DNA of 38,409 bases from DATARH01 sp050246595. Its GTDB lineage: Bacteria > Pseudomonadota > Alphaproteobacteria > ATCC43930 > CGMCC-115725. Below the pieces are notes generated by a model. It was not told where the DNA came from, searched no databases, and worked only from the letters and a program-made list of their open reading frames with translations. Of the stretch, positions 29,926 to 38,271 are shown piece by piece. The stretch spans positions 1 to 38,409 of the forward strand of contig JBFWVT010000047.1 of NCBI GenBank assembly GCA_050246595.1. The letters are read 5' to 3'. A program made the position numbers and the translations under genes. Each line of letters opens with the position of its first letter. Within the stretch, counting starts at the first letter, position 1.

Positions 29926-32052
29926 ATGCCCGCACCGCATCCCTTGACGCCGCTTCTTGCCCCCTCCTCGGTCGCGATCTTTGGTGCCTCGAACGATCCG
30001 ACCCGGATCAGCGGCCGTTCGCTGCGCTATTACCGCGAGGCCGGCTACAAGGGCGCGCTCTATCCGATCAACCCGACGCGCGATCAGGTGCAGGGGCTGA
30101 AGGCCTTTCCCGACATCGCCGCGGTGCCCGGACCGGTCGAGTGCGCGGTTATCGCGGTGCCGGCCAATCTCGCGGTTGAGGCGATGGAGTCCTGCGTCGA
30201 GAAGGGGGTCAAGGCGGTGGTCATGTTCACCGCCGGCTTTGCCGAGATCGGCGCCGAGGGGCGCGAGATGCAGACCCGCATCACGCAGATCGCACAAGAT
30301 GGCGGCATCAGGCTGTGCGGCCCGAACTGTCTCGGCCTCTTTAACATGCGCACCGGTCACACCCCGACCTTCAGCTCATTTCTCGAAGAGGGGCCGACCC
30401 CGGCCGGGCCGCTCGGCATGGTCACGCAATCGGGGGCGTTCGGCACGCATCTGCTGGCGTTGACCGCGCGGCGCGGCATCTCGGTCGGCGTCTGGCTGTC
30501 GACCGGCAACGAGGCCGATGTGTCGGTCGCCGACGGCATTTCTTTTCTCGCCGACGATCCCGATACAAAAGCCATTGCCTGCTATGTCGAGGCGATCAAG
30601 GACGGCGCCGCCTTTGCCGAGGCGGTGGCGCGCGCCCGCGCCAACGGCAAACCGGTCATCGCGATGAAGGTGGGTTCCTCCACGGTCGGTGCGGCAGCGG
30701 CGGCCTCGCATACGGCGTCGCTCGCCGGGGCCGACGCGATCTACGACGCCGCCTTCCGCCAGCTTGCCGTCGAGCGCGCCAAGACGCCCGAGGATCTGGT
30801 CAACATCGCCTATGCCTGCACGCGCGGCCGGCTGCCCTCGTCGCGCCGGCTGGCGGTGATGACGATGTCGGGCGGCGCCGGCGTGCTGATGGCCGACGCC
30901 TCCGAGGAAGGCGGGCTCGACCTTTCCCCGCTCTCCGAGGAATCGCAGAAGCAGGTCATTTCCTGGGTCCCGTTCGCGGCGGCGCGCAACCCGGTCGATG
31001 TCACGGCGCAGGTGCTGAACGACCCCTCCATTCTGGATAAATCCTTCGACTTGTTGTTCGGTCGGGAAAATTTCCCGGCGATGGTGGGGTTCTTCACGAC
31101 CTGGGCGTCGTCGCCGCAGATGGCCGAGCCGCTGTTCAAAGCGGTCAGCGGCGCCGCGTCGCGCTACCCCGACCGCTATTTCGCCCTCTCGGCGATCGCC
31201 ACTCCGGAGATGCAGCGGCGCTATGAGGAGGCCGGGGTCGGTGTGTTCGAGGACCCCTGGCGCGCCGTCGAGTCGATCGCCGCGGCGGTGCGCGCCGCCG
31301 AACGCCTCGCCGAAAAGCCGTTCCCGGTCCCGCCGGTTCCGGCCAATCTGCCGCCATTGCCGAGGGGCCGCATCGCCGAGCACGAGGCAAAATCCATCCT
31401 CGCCGAGGCCGGTATCCCGGTGCTCGACGAGCGTCTCGTGACGACCGCCGCCGAGGCCGCCGAGGCCGGGCCGCAGATCGGCGAGCGGCTGGTCCTGAAG
31501 ATCGTCTCGGCCGATATCCCGCACAAAACCGAGATGGGCGGCGTCATGCTCGACATCCCGGCGGGCGAGGCCGGCGTCGCGTTCGACCGGATGATCGAGC
31601 GCATCAGGACGCGCGCGCCGCGCGCCGCGATCGACGGGGTGCTGATCTCGCCGATGCTGCGCGGCGGGATCGAGACGATCCTCGGGGTGCAGAACGACCC
31701 GGTGTTCGGTCCGGTCGTCATGCTCGGTCTTGGCGGCATCTTTGTCGAGGTTCTGCGCGATGTGACATTCCGCATTGCGCCGTTTGGGGTCGCGGAGGCG
31801 CACCGGATGATCGGCGAGCTGCGCGGCCGGGCGATGCTCGAAGGCGCGCGCGGTCAGCCGCCCTGCGATCTCGATGCGCTGGCGCAGGCGCTGTCGAAGC
31901 TGTCGGTGTTCGCCGCCGCGAAACGGGCCGAGTTCACCAGCATCGACATCAACCCGCTGCTGGTGCGTCCAAAGGGCGAGGGGGCGGCGGCGCTCGACGC
32001 GCTGATCCTGACCCCGGAAACCGTGCCGGGCGATGACGAGGTCACGCCTTAG
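29926..32052 (+). CDS. ADP-forming acyl-CoA synthetase (acetate-CoA ligase family, fused alpha and beta)
   Basis: 708 aa. CoA-binding N-terminal domain with SVAIFGASNDP (15-25), ligase domains with GMVTQSGAFG and the phosphohistidine motif ASHTASLAG (His262), then a C-terminal ATP-grasp part (about 480-705) with RIAEHEAKSILAEAGIP and LGVQNDPVFGPVVMLGLGGI. The fusion of alpha and beta parts matches the family that interconverts acyl-CoA plus ADP and phosphate with acid, CoA and ATP. The substrate (acetate, propionate, pimelate or aryl acids) is undetermined. ATG 29926 is preferred because family proteins begin there; an upstream in-frame extension to 29827 lacks resemblance. Confidence 0.92.
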   Translation: MPAPHPLTPLLAPSSVAIFGASNDPTRISGRSLRYYREAGYKGALYPINPTRDQVQGLKAFPDIAAVPGPVECAVIAVPANLAVEAMESCVEKGVKAVVMFTAGFAEIGAEGREMQTRITQIAQDGGIRLCGPNCLGLFNMRTGHTPTFSSFLEEGPTPAGPLGMVTQSGAFGTHLLALTARRGISVGVWLSTGNEADVSVADGISFLADDPDTKAIACYVEAIKDGAAFAEAVARARANGKPVIAMKVGSSTVGAAAAASHTASLAGADAIYDAAFRQLAVERAKTPEDLVNIAYACTRGRLPSSRRLAVMTMSGGAGVLMADASEEGGLDLSPLSEESQKQVISWVPFAAARNPVDVTAQVLNDPSILDKSFDLLFGRENFPAMVGFFTTWASSPQMAEPLFKAVSGAASRYPDRYFALSAIATPEMQRRYEEAGVGVFEDPWRAVESIAAAVRAAERLAEKPFPVPPVPANLPPLPRGRIAEHEAKSILAEAGIPVLDERLVTTAAEAAEAGPQIGERLVLKIVSADIPHKTEMGGVMLDIPAGEAGVAFDRMIERIRTRAPRAAIDGVLISPMLRGGIETILGVQNDPVFGPVVMLGLGGIFVEVLRDVTFRIAPFGVAEAHRMIGELRGRAMLEGARGQPPCDLDALAQALSKLSVFAAAKRAEFTSIDINPLLVRPKGEGAAALDALILTPETVPGDDEVTP

Positions 32053-32093
32053 GACTGTCCTCGACACCCGGCCTCAAGCACCCGGTGCCCGCG

Positions 32094-32816
32094 ATGCCGC
32101 CAATCCGCGTTCTCCTGGTCTGGATCGCGTCGTGGCTGCTGCTTGTCGTCGAGGCCGTCGCCGCCGTTTCGAGCCCGTCCGGATGGCAGGCGGTTCTTGT
32201 CGCCGGCGACAACGCCGAACCCGTGTTCGACAACGCGGTTGCGGCGTTCCGCGGCTTTCTCGCCTCGGGCGGTGTGCCGACGCGGAACATTCATGTCCTG
32301 ACCGCGACCCAGGGCGCGGGGGTGGCGGCTGAACCGGCTTCTTCCGAGCGGGTTCTCGGGCGGATCGCGGCGCTGCGTCCGGGTCCGGGCGAAGCCTGTC
32401 TTGTCTTTATCACCTCGCACGGCCAGCGCGGCGAGGGGATCTGGCTGGCCTATGGCGGCGAGTACCTGCGGCCGGCCGAGCTGGCGCAAGCCCTGTCCGC
32501 CGGCTGCGCCCGCGCGCCGACCGTGGTTATCGTGTCGGGCTGTTTTACCGGGGGATTTACCGCGGTTCAGGCGCCAAACCGGATCGTCGTCACCGCCTCC
32601 CGTATCGACCGGCCCTCATTCGGATGCTCGGTCGAGCGGACCTACGCGGTTTTCGACGAATGCCTGCTCGCCTCGCTGCCGCGAGAAGCGACCTGGCAGA
32701 GGGTCATCGCCGCGACGCAAAACTGCGTGCGCGCACAGGAAAGCAAGATGCAGGCAGCTCCCTCGGAACCGCAGGTGATCGTCGGCGCCAAGGTGCGCAG
32801 CCTGCGGGTCCGCTGA
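32094..32816 (+). CDS. Secreted C13/caspase-like cysteine peptidase family protein
   Basis: 240 aa. A signal peptide (VLLVWIASWLLLVVEAVAA, about 6-24) is followed by one domain. WQAVLVAGDN opens the core strand. SHG with His109 in LVFITSHGQRG and Cys150 in VVIVSGCFTGGF are placed like the His/Cys dyad of clan CD peptidases (legumain C13, caspase-like). Bacterial members are mostly uncharacterised and may process or hydrolyse at Asn/Asp. Two further cysteines (178, 190) could form a disulfide in the periplasm. GTG 32085 is an alternative start. The gene lies 41 bp after the acyl-CoA synthetase in the same direction. Confidence 0.8.
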   Translation: MPPIRVLLVWIASWLLLVVEAVAAVSSPSGWQAVLVAGDNAEPVFDNAVAAFRGFLASGGVPTRNIHVLTATQGAGVAAEPASSERVLGRIAALRPGPGEACLVFITSHGQRGEGIWLAYGGEYLRPAELAQALSAGCARAPTVVIVSGCFTGGFTAVQAPNRIVVTASRIDRPSFGCSVERTYAVFDECLLASLPREATWQRVIAATQNCVRAQESKMQAAPSEPQVIVGAKVRSLRVR

Positions 32817-32843
32817 ACCGGCCGCAATCCTGTCTCTCCGCGG

Positions 32844-32878
32844 CTGCGTCCCTCTCCGCGAGCGGGAGAGGGACGCAG
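32844..32878. terminator. Bidirectional hairpin between convergent genes
   Basis: CTGCGTCCCTCTCC (32844-32857) pairs perfectly with 32865-32878 around a 7-nt loop. It lies between the convergent C13-like and hemerythrin-like genes and probably stops both transcripts, though no T-run follows. The core is the inverse form of the palindrome at 11956-11979, so it is also a dispersed repeat. Confidence 0.65.
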
Positions 32879-32897
32879 GGGGTGCCGGGCGCCTGTC

Positions 32898-33353
32898 TCA
32901 GGTTTCTTGCAGCAGCTTTTCCTTCTGCTTGCGGAACTGATCGCCCATCTTTTCGAGCGTCTCGCTGTCGAAGTCGCTGCGCGCACAGCGGAAGCCGGTG
33001 CTTTCCTCCTCTTCGACGTGGTGTTCGATCAAGTCTTTCAGCACCGAGGCCTGCGCGGTCCACTGCTCGCTCGCCTTGTTGCGGGCGCGCGCCATTTGCT
33101 GCAGCTGCTGCTCGACGATCTGGTGTTCGTTCTCCCCCTCATACGCGAAGGTGCGGGACTTCTCGTTTTCCGATTTCTCCATCTTCTTGTAGAGCACGGC
33201 CTCCTCGGCATGCGAGTGCGCCAGCAGCTTGCTCATCATTTCCTTGAAGATTTCGCCGCGTTCCTTGCTGTCCTCGGTCTTGATCATCTGCTCGATAAGA
33301 CCGGAAACTTCCTCGTGGTCCTCGTGCAGATCGTTCAGAATGCCTTCGGGCAT
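32898..33353 (-). CDS. Hemerythrin-like HHE-domain protein
   Basis: 151 aa, all-helical and highly charged. The histidine/glutamate residues that bind the di-iron centre appear in order: DLHEDHEE (His10, His13), LAHSHAEEAVLY (46-57), NEHQIVEQQL and EHHVEEEES (about 110-119). ATG 33353 has GAGGAG upstream. Members bind two irons and are linked to oxygen, NO or oxidative-stress sensing and iron handling; there is no partner domain here. Convergent with the C13-like gene across a hairpin. Confidence 0.9.
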   Translation of the reverse strand: MPEGILNDLHEDHEEVSGLIEQMIKTEDSKERGEIFKEMMSKLLAHSHAEEAVLYKKMEKSENEKSRTFAYEGENEHQIVEQQLQQMARARNKASEQWTAQASVLKDLIEHHVEEEESTGFRCARSDFDSETLEKMGDQFRKQKEKLLQET

Positions 33354-33520
33354 GGCAGCAGCTCCTCGAATATTGGTGCGTTCCTTCAGCCGCGCTCGCG
33401 CCGGCTAGGACAGAAACGCCTCCAGGGGCCGCAGTGTCCCGGATCGCGGCGATTTTCGTTGCTACAAGACGGATCGCGCGGTCCGCTCAATCGGTACGGC
33501 AGATCCGGGCGCCCCGCGGG

Positions 33521-34378
33521 TCAGAACGGCTGCGAGCCGATCACGGTTGTGCGGTGCATCAGCCGGCGCTCCGGCAGCGCGTAGTCGCAGATCGCGAGAT
33601 GCATCGCGCTGGCATTGTCCCACATGACCAGATCGCCGACCCGCCACCGGTGGCGGTAGCAGAATTCCGGCTTGACGCAATGCGCATCGAGTTCGGCGAT
33701 CAGGTCGAGCGCTTTATCGTCGGGCATGCCCGCGATGCCGATGCACTCGCCGGCGGTCACGTACAGCGCCTTGCGCCCGGTATAGGGATGGGTGCGCACG
33801 ATCGGATGCGCGATATCGGGCGTTTCGGCGAGCTGCGCTTTGGTCAGTTTCGGGCGCGGCGAGTTGTCGATCCGGCGGCGCATCGAATAGCAGTGGATCG
33901 CCTTCAGCCCATCGAGCCGCCGCTTCATAGTCTCCGGCAATGCCTCGTAGGCTGCGACCGTGTTGGCGAAGACCGTGTCGCCGAGCGGCTGGCCGTCGCG
34001 GTGCGGCACTTCCTTCGCGTAGAGCAGCGAACACCGGCTCGGGTAGCGACGGTACGAGGTGTCGCTGTGCCAGGTGAACCCGGCATCGGCGAGACCGATA
34101 TGCTCGCCGTTCCCGTCGCGGATATTCGAGATCAGCAGGATCTCGGGATGGCCGGGCAGCAGGTATTTCTTGACGATATGGATTTCCAGCTCGCCGAAAC
34201 GCCGGCTGAAATCGATCTGCTGTTCCTCGGTCAGATGCTGGTCGCGAAAGAATACGACAATGTTGTCATGGAAATGCCGCTCCAGCTCGGCGAAGATCGG
34301 ATCGTTGACCGGCGCGGACAGATCGAAGACGATTTCGGCGCCGCACGCGGCACCGGCTTTGCGGACCGGGATCGGCAT
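33521..34378 (-). CDS. TauD/TfdA-family Fe(II)/2-oxoglutarate dioxygenase
   Basis: 285 aa. The iron triad is visible: His104 and Asp106 in TWHSDTSYR, and His260 in ASAMHLA. Arg276 (LMHRTTVIG) is placed to bind 2-oxoglutarate. The family hydroxylates sulfonates, phenoxyacetates or other small substrates and releases CO2 and succinate. Sequence alone does not tell taurine from other substrates. The alpha/beta hydrolase gene begins upstream on the same strand with an 8-bp gap, so the two are likely co-transcribed and may act in one degradative route. Confidence 0.93.
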   Translation of the reverse strand: MPIPVRKAGAACGAEIVFDLSAPVNDPIFAELERHFHDNIVVFFRDQHLTEEQQIDFSRRFGELEIHIVKKYLLPGHPEILLISNIRDGNGEHIGLADAGFTWHSDTSYRRYPSRCSLLYAKEVPHRDGQPLGDTVFANTVAAYEALPETMKRRLDGLKAIHCYSMRRRIDNSPRPKLTKAQLAETPDIAHPIVRTHPYTGRKALYVTAGECIGIAGMPDDKALDLIAELDAHCVKPEFCYRHRWRVGDLVMWDNASAMHLAICDYALPERRLMHRTTVIGSQPF

Positions 34379-34386
34379 CGGCTTCT

Positions 34387-35301
34387 TCAGTTTCCCTTCG
34401 CCAGAAAGCGGCGCAGTTCGGCGACAAGGTCCTTCGGGTTGTCGCCCTGCACCGTATGGCCGGCGCGCGGGATCTTGGCCCAGCTTCCGTTCGGCAGGCG
34501 CGCGGCGAGACGCTCGGCGTCCTCGTCGTGGAACACGTCGCTCTCGCCGCCGCGCACGACCAGCGTCGGACAGGCGATCGCCGACAGCCCGTCGGCGAGA
34601 CGCGCCCGCTCGGCGAGATGCGCCTCCTGGTTCAGCCGCTGAAAGCGGCTGCGGTCGTATTTCCAGCGCCAGCTCCCGTCCGCCTGCTGCCGCAGATTGT
34701 GCATCAGGCTGCGCCGCAGGATTTTCGGATCGCGGCGCGGGTTGAATTGCAGCGCCCGCTCGATGATCGCCTCGACCGACACGGCGTCGGCGACATCGTT
34801 GACGAAGTCGCGGATGCGGCTCGATCCGGGGCGCCGCATCTCCGGGCCGGCGTCGATGATGACAAGATGGCTGAGCCGGTCGCTGTGATTGACCGCATAG
34901 GCCAGCGCGTTGATCGCGCCCATCGACATGCCGACCAGCACGAAATTATTCAGGCCGATCCTGTCGATAAAGCCGCTTACATCGCCGACCTGCGCCGCGA
35001 TCGAATAGTCGCCGTCCTGCGCCCAATCGGTGTCGCCGTGGCCGCGCTGGTCGAGTGCGATGCAGTGAAAATCGTCGCGCAATGCCAGACAACACAGATC
35101 CCAGGTATGCGCGGTAAGCGCCCCGCCATGCAGAAACAGGATCGGCGGGTTTTCCTTGTTGCCCCAATCCAGGTAATGCATCTGGATTTCGCCGATCCGG
35201 ATGTCGCCCTCGCCGGGCAGCACGACGTCGCGAAACTCGAACCCGGCACGAATTGCGGTCGTGGCAAGGTGCTCGCGGTATTCCTCGGCGGACAGGCTCA
35301 T
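34387..35301 (-). CDS. Alpha/beta-fold hydrolase
   Basis: 304 aa. Oxyanion-hole strand ILFLHGGALTAHTWD (54-68), second-strand DQRGHGDTDWA and the nucleophile elbow VGMSMGA with Ser126. A possible acid lies in GGESDVFHDED and a His near 281 in AGHTVQGD. This is the order of epoxide-hydrolase-like or lactonase-type members. The start at ATG 35301 is the first gene of the pair with the TauD dioxygenase; the divergent glycosyltransferase lies 258 bp away. Confidence 0.9.
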   Translation of the reverse strand: MSLSAEEYREHLATTAIRAGFEFRDVVLPGEGDIRIGEIQMHYLDWGNKENPPILFLHGGALTAHTWDLCCLALRDDFHCIALDQRGHGDTDWAQDGDYSIAAQVGDVSGFIDRIGLNNFVLVGMSMGAINALAYAVNHSDRLSHLVIIDAGPEMRRPGSSRIRDFVNDVADAVSVEAIIERALQFNPRRDPKILRRSLMHNLRQQADGSWRWKYDRSRFQRLNQEAHLAERARLADGLSAIACPTLVVRGGESDVFHDEDAERLAARLPNGSWAKIPRAGHTVQGDNPKDLVAELRRFLAKGN

Positions 35302-35559
35302 GGTCAGGGGTTCCCTTCAGCGCATCTGTGCGGAGCATTACCACGAAAACGCCGGTTACGGCCTGCCGCGATCGCGATGCAGGCGCGATATGCGCCTTGC
35401 GAATGCGCCACCGGGCAAATGGGAGGGCGGGCGGATACGCGCTTCGAACCTCCGATCCGGGAGTGCGCCGCCGCCGCGGGTTCGGCCTCGACACCCGGCG
35501 GAACCGATGATATCGGGCGGCCCAGTTCGGCACAGCGATCGCAGAGCGGGGAAAGCAGC

Positions 35560-36867
35560 ATGAGCCGGCGGATTTTTTACGACGGGCTCAATCTGTCGCT
35601 CGAGCACGGCACCGGCATCGCGACCTATACGAGAATGCTTGCCCGGATCGCGCGCGATCTCGGTTACGAGGTCGGCGCGGTCTACAGCTCGCCGCACCGC
35701 CCGGCGAAAAACCCGCTGCTGCGCGAGATCGGCTTTTTCGATGCGCGCGAAGCCGCCCCGGTGCCCTATCCGAAGGAGGTGTGGAACGTCCTCTCCGACC
35801 AGTGGCGGCTGCCGCTCGGGGTCGAGCCGAGCGCGGTCAATCTGACCGGAGCCGTTATCGCCGACCAGTTCCGCAGCCGGCTGCCGGCGCACGATCATCT
35901 GTTCGTCGCGCGCAATCTGTTTGCCAACGCGCGGCGGTATTTTTCCTGGAGCGGCCGCTTTGTCGATCTCTCGTTCGACGAGGCGCCCGACATCATGCAC
36001 TGCACCTATCAGCTGCCGCTGCGCGCCAAACGGGCCTGTAACATCTATACGATCCACGACCTCGTGCCGTTGCGGCTGCCGTTCACGACGCTCGACAACA
36101 AGCGTTTCAGCTATCGCCTGCTGCGCAAGATCGCGGCCGAGGCCGACCATATCGTGACGGTTTCGGAGAACTCGAAGCGGGATATCGTCTCGCTGCTCGA
36201 CGTGCCCGAGCAGCGCGTGACGAATACTTATGAGGCGATCGAGTTCCCGCGCGAGCTGACCGAGCATTCCGACGATGTCGTCGCCGAGCAGCTGAATGGG
36301 TCGTACCAGCTGGAGTTTCGGAACTATCTGCTGTTTTACGGCGCGCTCGAACCGAAGAAGAATGTTGCCCGGCTGATCGACGCCTACATGCTCTCGGGCG
36401 CCAATATCCCGCTCGTCGTCACCGGCGCCGCCGGGTGGGGCAACCGCGCCGAGACGAAGCTGCTGGACGCGCTCGGCGCCGAGGCGGGGGGCGGGCGGCG
36501 CGGCGGGCGGCAGGTGTTTCGCTTCGAATTTGTCAGCATCCCGATGCTTGTGACCTTGATCCGGGGCGCGCGCGCGGTGGTGTTCCCATCGCTGTACGAG
36601 GGGTTCGGGTTGCCGGTGCTTGAAGCGATGCAGCTCGGCACCCCGGTCGTGACATCGCGCACCTCGTCGCTGCCCGAGATCGCCGGCGACGCGGCGGTGT
36701 ATGTAGACCCGTATGACACCTACCAGATCGCGCAGGCGATCAGGACGATCAGCGCCGATGAGGGGCTGCGCCTCGAACTGTCGCGCCGCGGCCGCGTGCA
36801 GGCCGAGCTTTTCTCGGTGGCCCGCTATCGCGAGCGGGTCGCGGCATTGTACGAACGGTTGGGGTAG
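35560..36867 (+). CDS. GT4-type glycosyltransferase (family 1)
   Basis: 435 aa from ATG 35560 with GGGGA upstream; a much longer upstream reading is a shadow of the opposite-strand genes. The N-terminal half resembles a nucleotide-sugar-dependent acceptor domain (NIYTIHDLVPLRLP, TVSENSKRDIV), and the C-terminal half carries YGALEPKKNVARLIDAY, GARAVVFPSLYEGFGLPVLE with Glu347 and Glu355 (the EX7E motif) and TSSLPEIAGDAAVYVDP. It should transfer a sugar, retaining configuration, onto a glycan or lipid acceptor, likely in exopolysaccharide or LPS synthesis. No flanking polysaccharide genes are in the window, so the product is unknown. Confidence 0.93.
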   Translation: MSRRIFYDGLNLSLEHGTGIATYTRMLARIARDLGYEVGAVYSSPHRPAKNPLLREIGFFDAREAAPVPYPKEVWNVLSDQWRLPLGVEPSAVNLTGAVIADQFRSRLPAHDHLFVARNLFANARRYFSWSGRFVDLSFDEAPDIMHCTYQLPLRAKRACNIYTIHDLVPLRLPFTTLDNKRFSYRLLRKIAAEADHIVTVSENSKRDIVSLLDVPEQRVTNTYEAIEFPRELTEHSDDVVAEQLNGSYQLEFRNYLLFYGALEPKKNVARLIDAYMLSGANIPLVVTGAAGWGNRAETKLLDALGAEAGGGRRGGRQVFRFEFVSIPMLVTLIRGARAVVFPSLYEGFGLPVLEAMQLGTPVVTSRTSSLPEIAGDAAVYVDPYDTYQIAQAIRTISADEGLRLELSRRGRVQAELFSVARYRERVAALYERLG

Positions 36868-36883
36868 ACGGCCCTCTCCGGGA

Positions 36884-37381
36884 TCAGGGTCTGCCGAGGT
36901 TCTGTTCGAGCAGGTTGAGGGCAGCCGCCGTAAAGGCGCGCATATTGGCGACCCGGTCGGGACTGCCGGTCTCGATCGTGATCGCGCGCTCGACCGGTCC
37001 CAGCACCGCGATGCAGGAATGCCCCGGCGCATGGCCGTAGCGGCTGCCGGTCGGACCGGCGGTGCCGGTCTCGCCGATCGCCCAGGTGGTCGCGAGCCGC
37101 TCGCGGATCTTGCGCGCGAACAGCATCGCATAGGGTTCGGTCGAGGGCGTGATGCCGGTCAGCGCCGCGAATTCCTCCTCGGTGACGCGCAGCAATTCGG
37201 TGCGCGAGGCGCGGGTATAGACGACCGCGCCGCCCATGAAATAGGCGGAAGCGCCGGCGACCGCGAGCAGCGCCGCCGAGATCAGACCGGCGGTCGACGA
37301 CTCGGCGACCGATACCGTCTCACCGCGCGCCTTTAAGACAGAAGCGATGCGTTCGGCCTGCGGCAGCAGTTCCTGGATCAT
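36884..37381 (-). CDS. pncC: CinA C-terminal-type nicotinamide-nucleotide amidase (PncC-like)
   Basis: 165 aa from ATG 37381, which has GGGAG upstream; a longer start at 37429 is less likely. The motif AESSTAGLISAALLAVAGAS (26-45) is the CinA_C nucleophile region, where most members have AESCTGGL. GGAVVYTRASRTELL (50-64) follows, where many relatives carry a lysine (YSNxAK). The motif GETGTAGPTG is intact. PncC deamidates NMN to nicotinate mononucleotide and feeds the nicotinate route together with PncA. The lysine-to-arginine change leaves catalytic activity to be shown. Confidence 0.85.
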   Translation of the reverse strand: MIQELLPQAERIASVLKARGETVSVAESSTAGLISAALLAVAGASAYFMGGAVVYTRASRTELLRVTEEEFAALTGITPSTEPYAMLFARKIRERLATTWAIGETGTAGPTGSRYGHAPGHSCIAVLGPVERAITIETGSPDRVANMRAFTAAALNLLEQNLGRP

Positions 37382-37585
37382 GTTTTCTCCCGTATTCCTG
37401 AAGGATGTCCGGGGTCGGTTTCGGGCCATCCCTGCCAGGGGTCTTATACCACAGGATGAGCGCGGCGCCCTTTTTCTCTATAACGTGCTCGGCTCGCAGG
37501 TCGGTCAGAACGAGATGTGATCCCCGAACGCGCCGCTCGAGTGCGTCTCCCGCTTGCCTGCGCCGCGGCGCGAGATCCGTGAGGT

Positions 37586-38269
37586 TCAGGCGAGAAAGCG
37601 CCGAAACGCCGCCTCCACCATGTCCATGGGGACGACGTGTCCGCCGACGAACTCGCGGTAGTCGATGTCGTAGCCGAGCGCGCGCAGCCGCACCGCGATG
37701 CGTCGGCCGCAGCGCTCGATCGGCAGCACCGGGTCCTCCCTTCCGTGGCAGATGAAAATGGCCGGCGCGTCCCCGGTACGCGCCGGCAGCGCGAAGCCGG
37801 GCGAGAATGCGATGATATCGCCGAACAGACCGCCATTGATAAGCCCGAGCGACAGGGCATACGACGCTCCGTCGGAAAAACCGGCGATCGCGATGCGCGC
37901 CGGGTCGATCATGCAGGTTCGGAACACCTCGCCGAGCGCGCGGTCGAGAAAAGCGACATCTTCGCCGTAATCCGCGTGAATCACGTCCCAGCTGCGCCCG
38001 CGCGAGTCCGGTGCGAGGACGACGACGCCATGCGCCTCGGCATTGTCCGCCACGATCGGCATCACGTTCGAGGCGGATGCGCCCGCACCGTGCAGCATAA
38101 TCAACAGAGGCGCCGGCCCTCCCGCCCGCAGCGACCCCGGAATGAACAGAAGCCCGTCGCGATCTCCTCCCGCTCCCAACTTCCGGATGCCGCCCGCCAC
38201 CTGCCCCGGAGCGTTCCCTTCCGGCCGCGCGGTCAATATGCCTTGTGAATGGGGGTTTTTTGCCGGCAT
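37586..38269 (-). CDS. PHB-depolymerase/carboxylesterase-like alpha/beta hydrolase
   Basis: 227 aa. Oxyanion strand LLIMLHGAGASASN (55-68), GFSDGAS with Ser132, Asp179 in GREDPVLP and His211 in VGGHVVP make a full triad. Relatives are phospholipase/carboxylesterase or dienelactone-hydrolase-type esterases. ATG 38269 has no ribosome site: the upstream DNA is the end of an insertion element, so the native start may be lost or lie downstream (for example TTG at the ILTARP stretch). Function may be intact but expression is doubtful. Confidence 0.82.
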   Translation of the reverse strand: MPAKNPHSQGILTARPEGNAPGQVAGGIRKLGAGGDRDGLLFIPGSLRAGGPAPLLIMLHGAGASASNVMPIVADNAEAHGVVVLAPDSRGRSWDVIHADYGEDVAFLDRALGEVFRTCMIDPARIAIAGFSDGASYALSLGLINGGLFGDIIAFSPGFALPARTGDAPAIFICHGREDPVLPIERCGRRIAVRLRALGYDIDYREFVGGHVVPMDMVEAAFRRFLA

Positions 38270-38271
38270 AG

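Noticed and set aside
34456..35559. Very long in-frame extension of the glycosyltransferase (to 803 aa)
   Set aside because: It runs antisense through the alpha/beta hydrolase gene; GT homology and ribosome site start at 35560.
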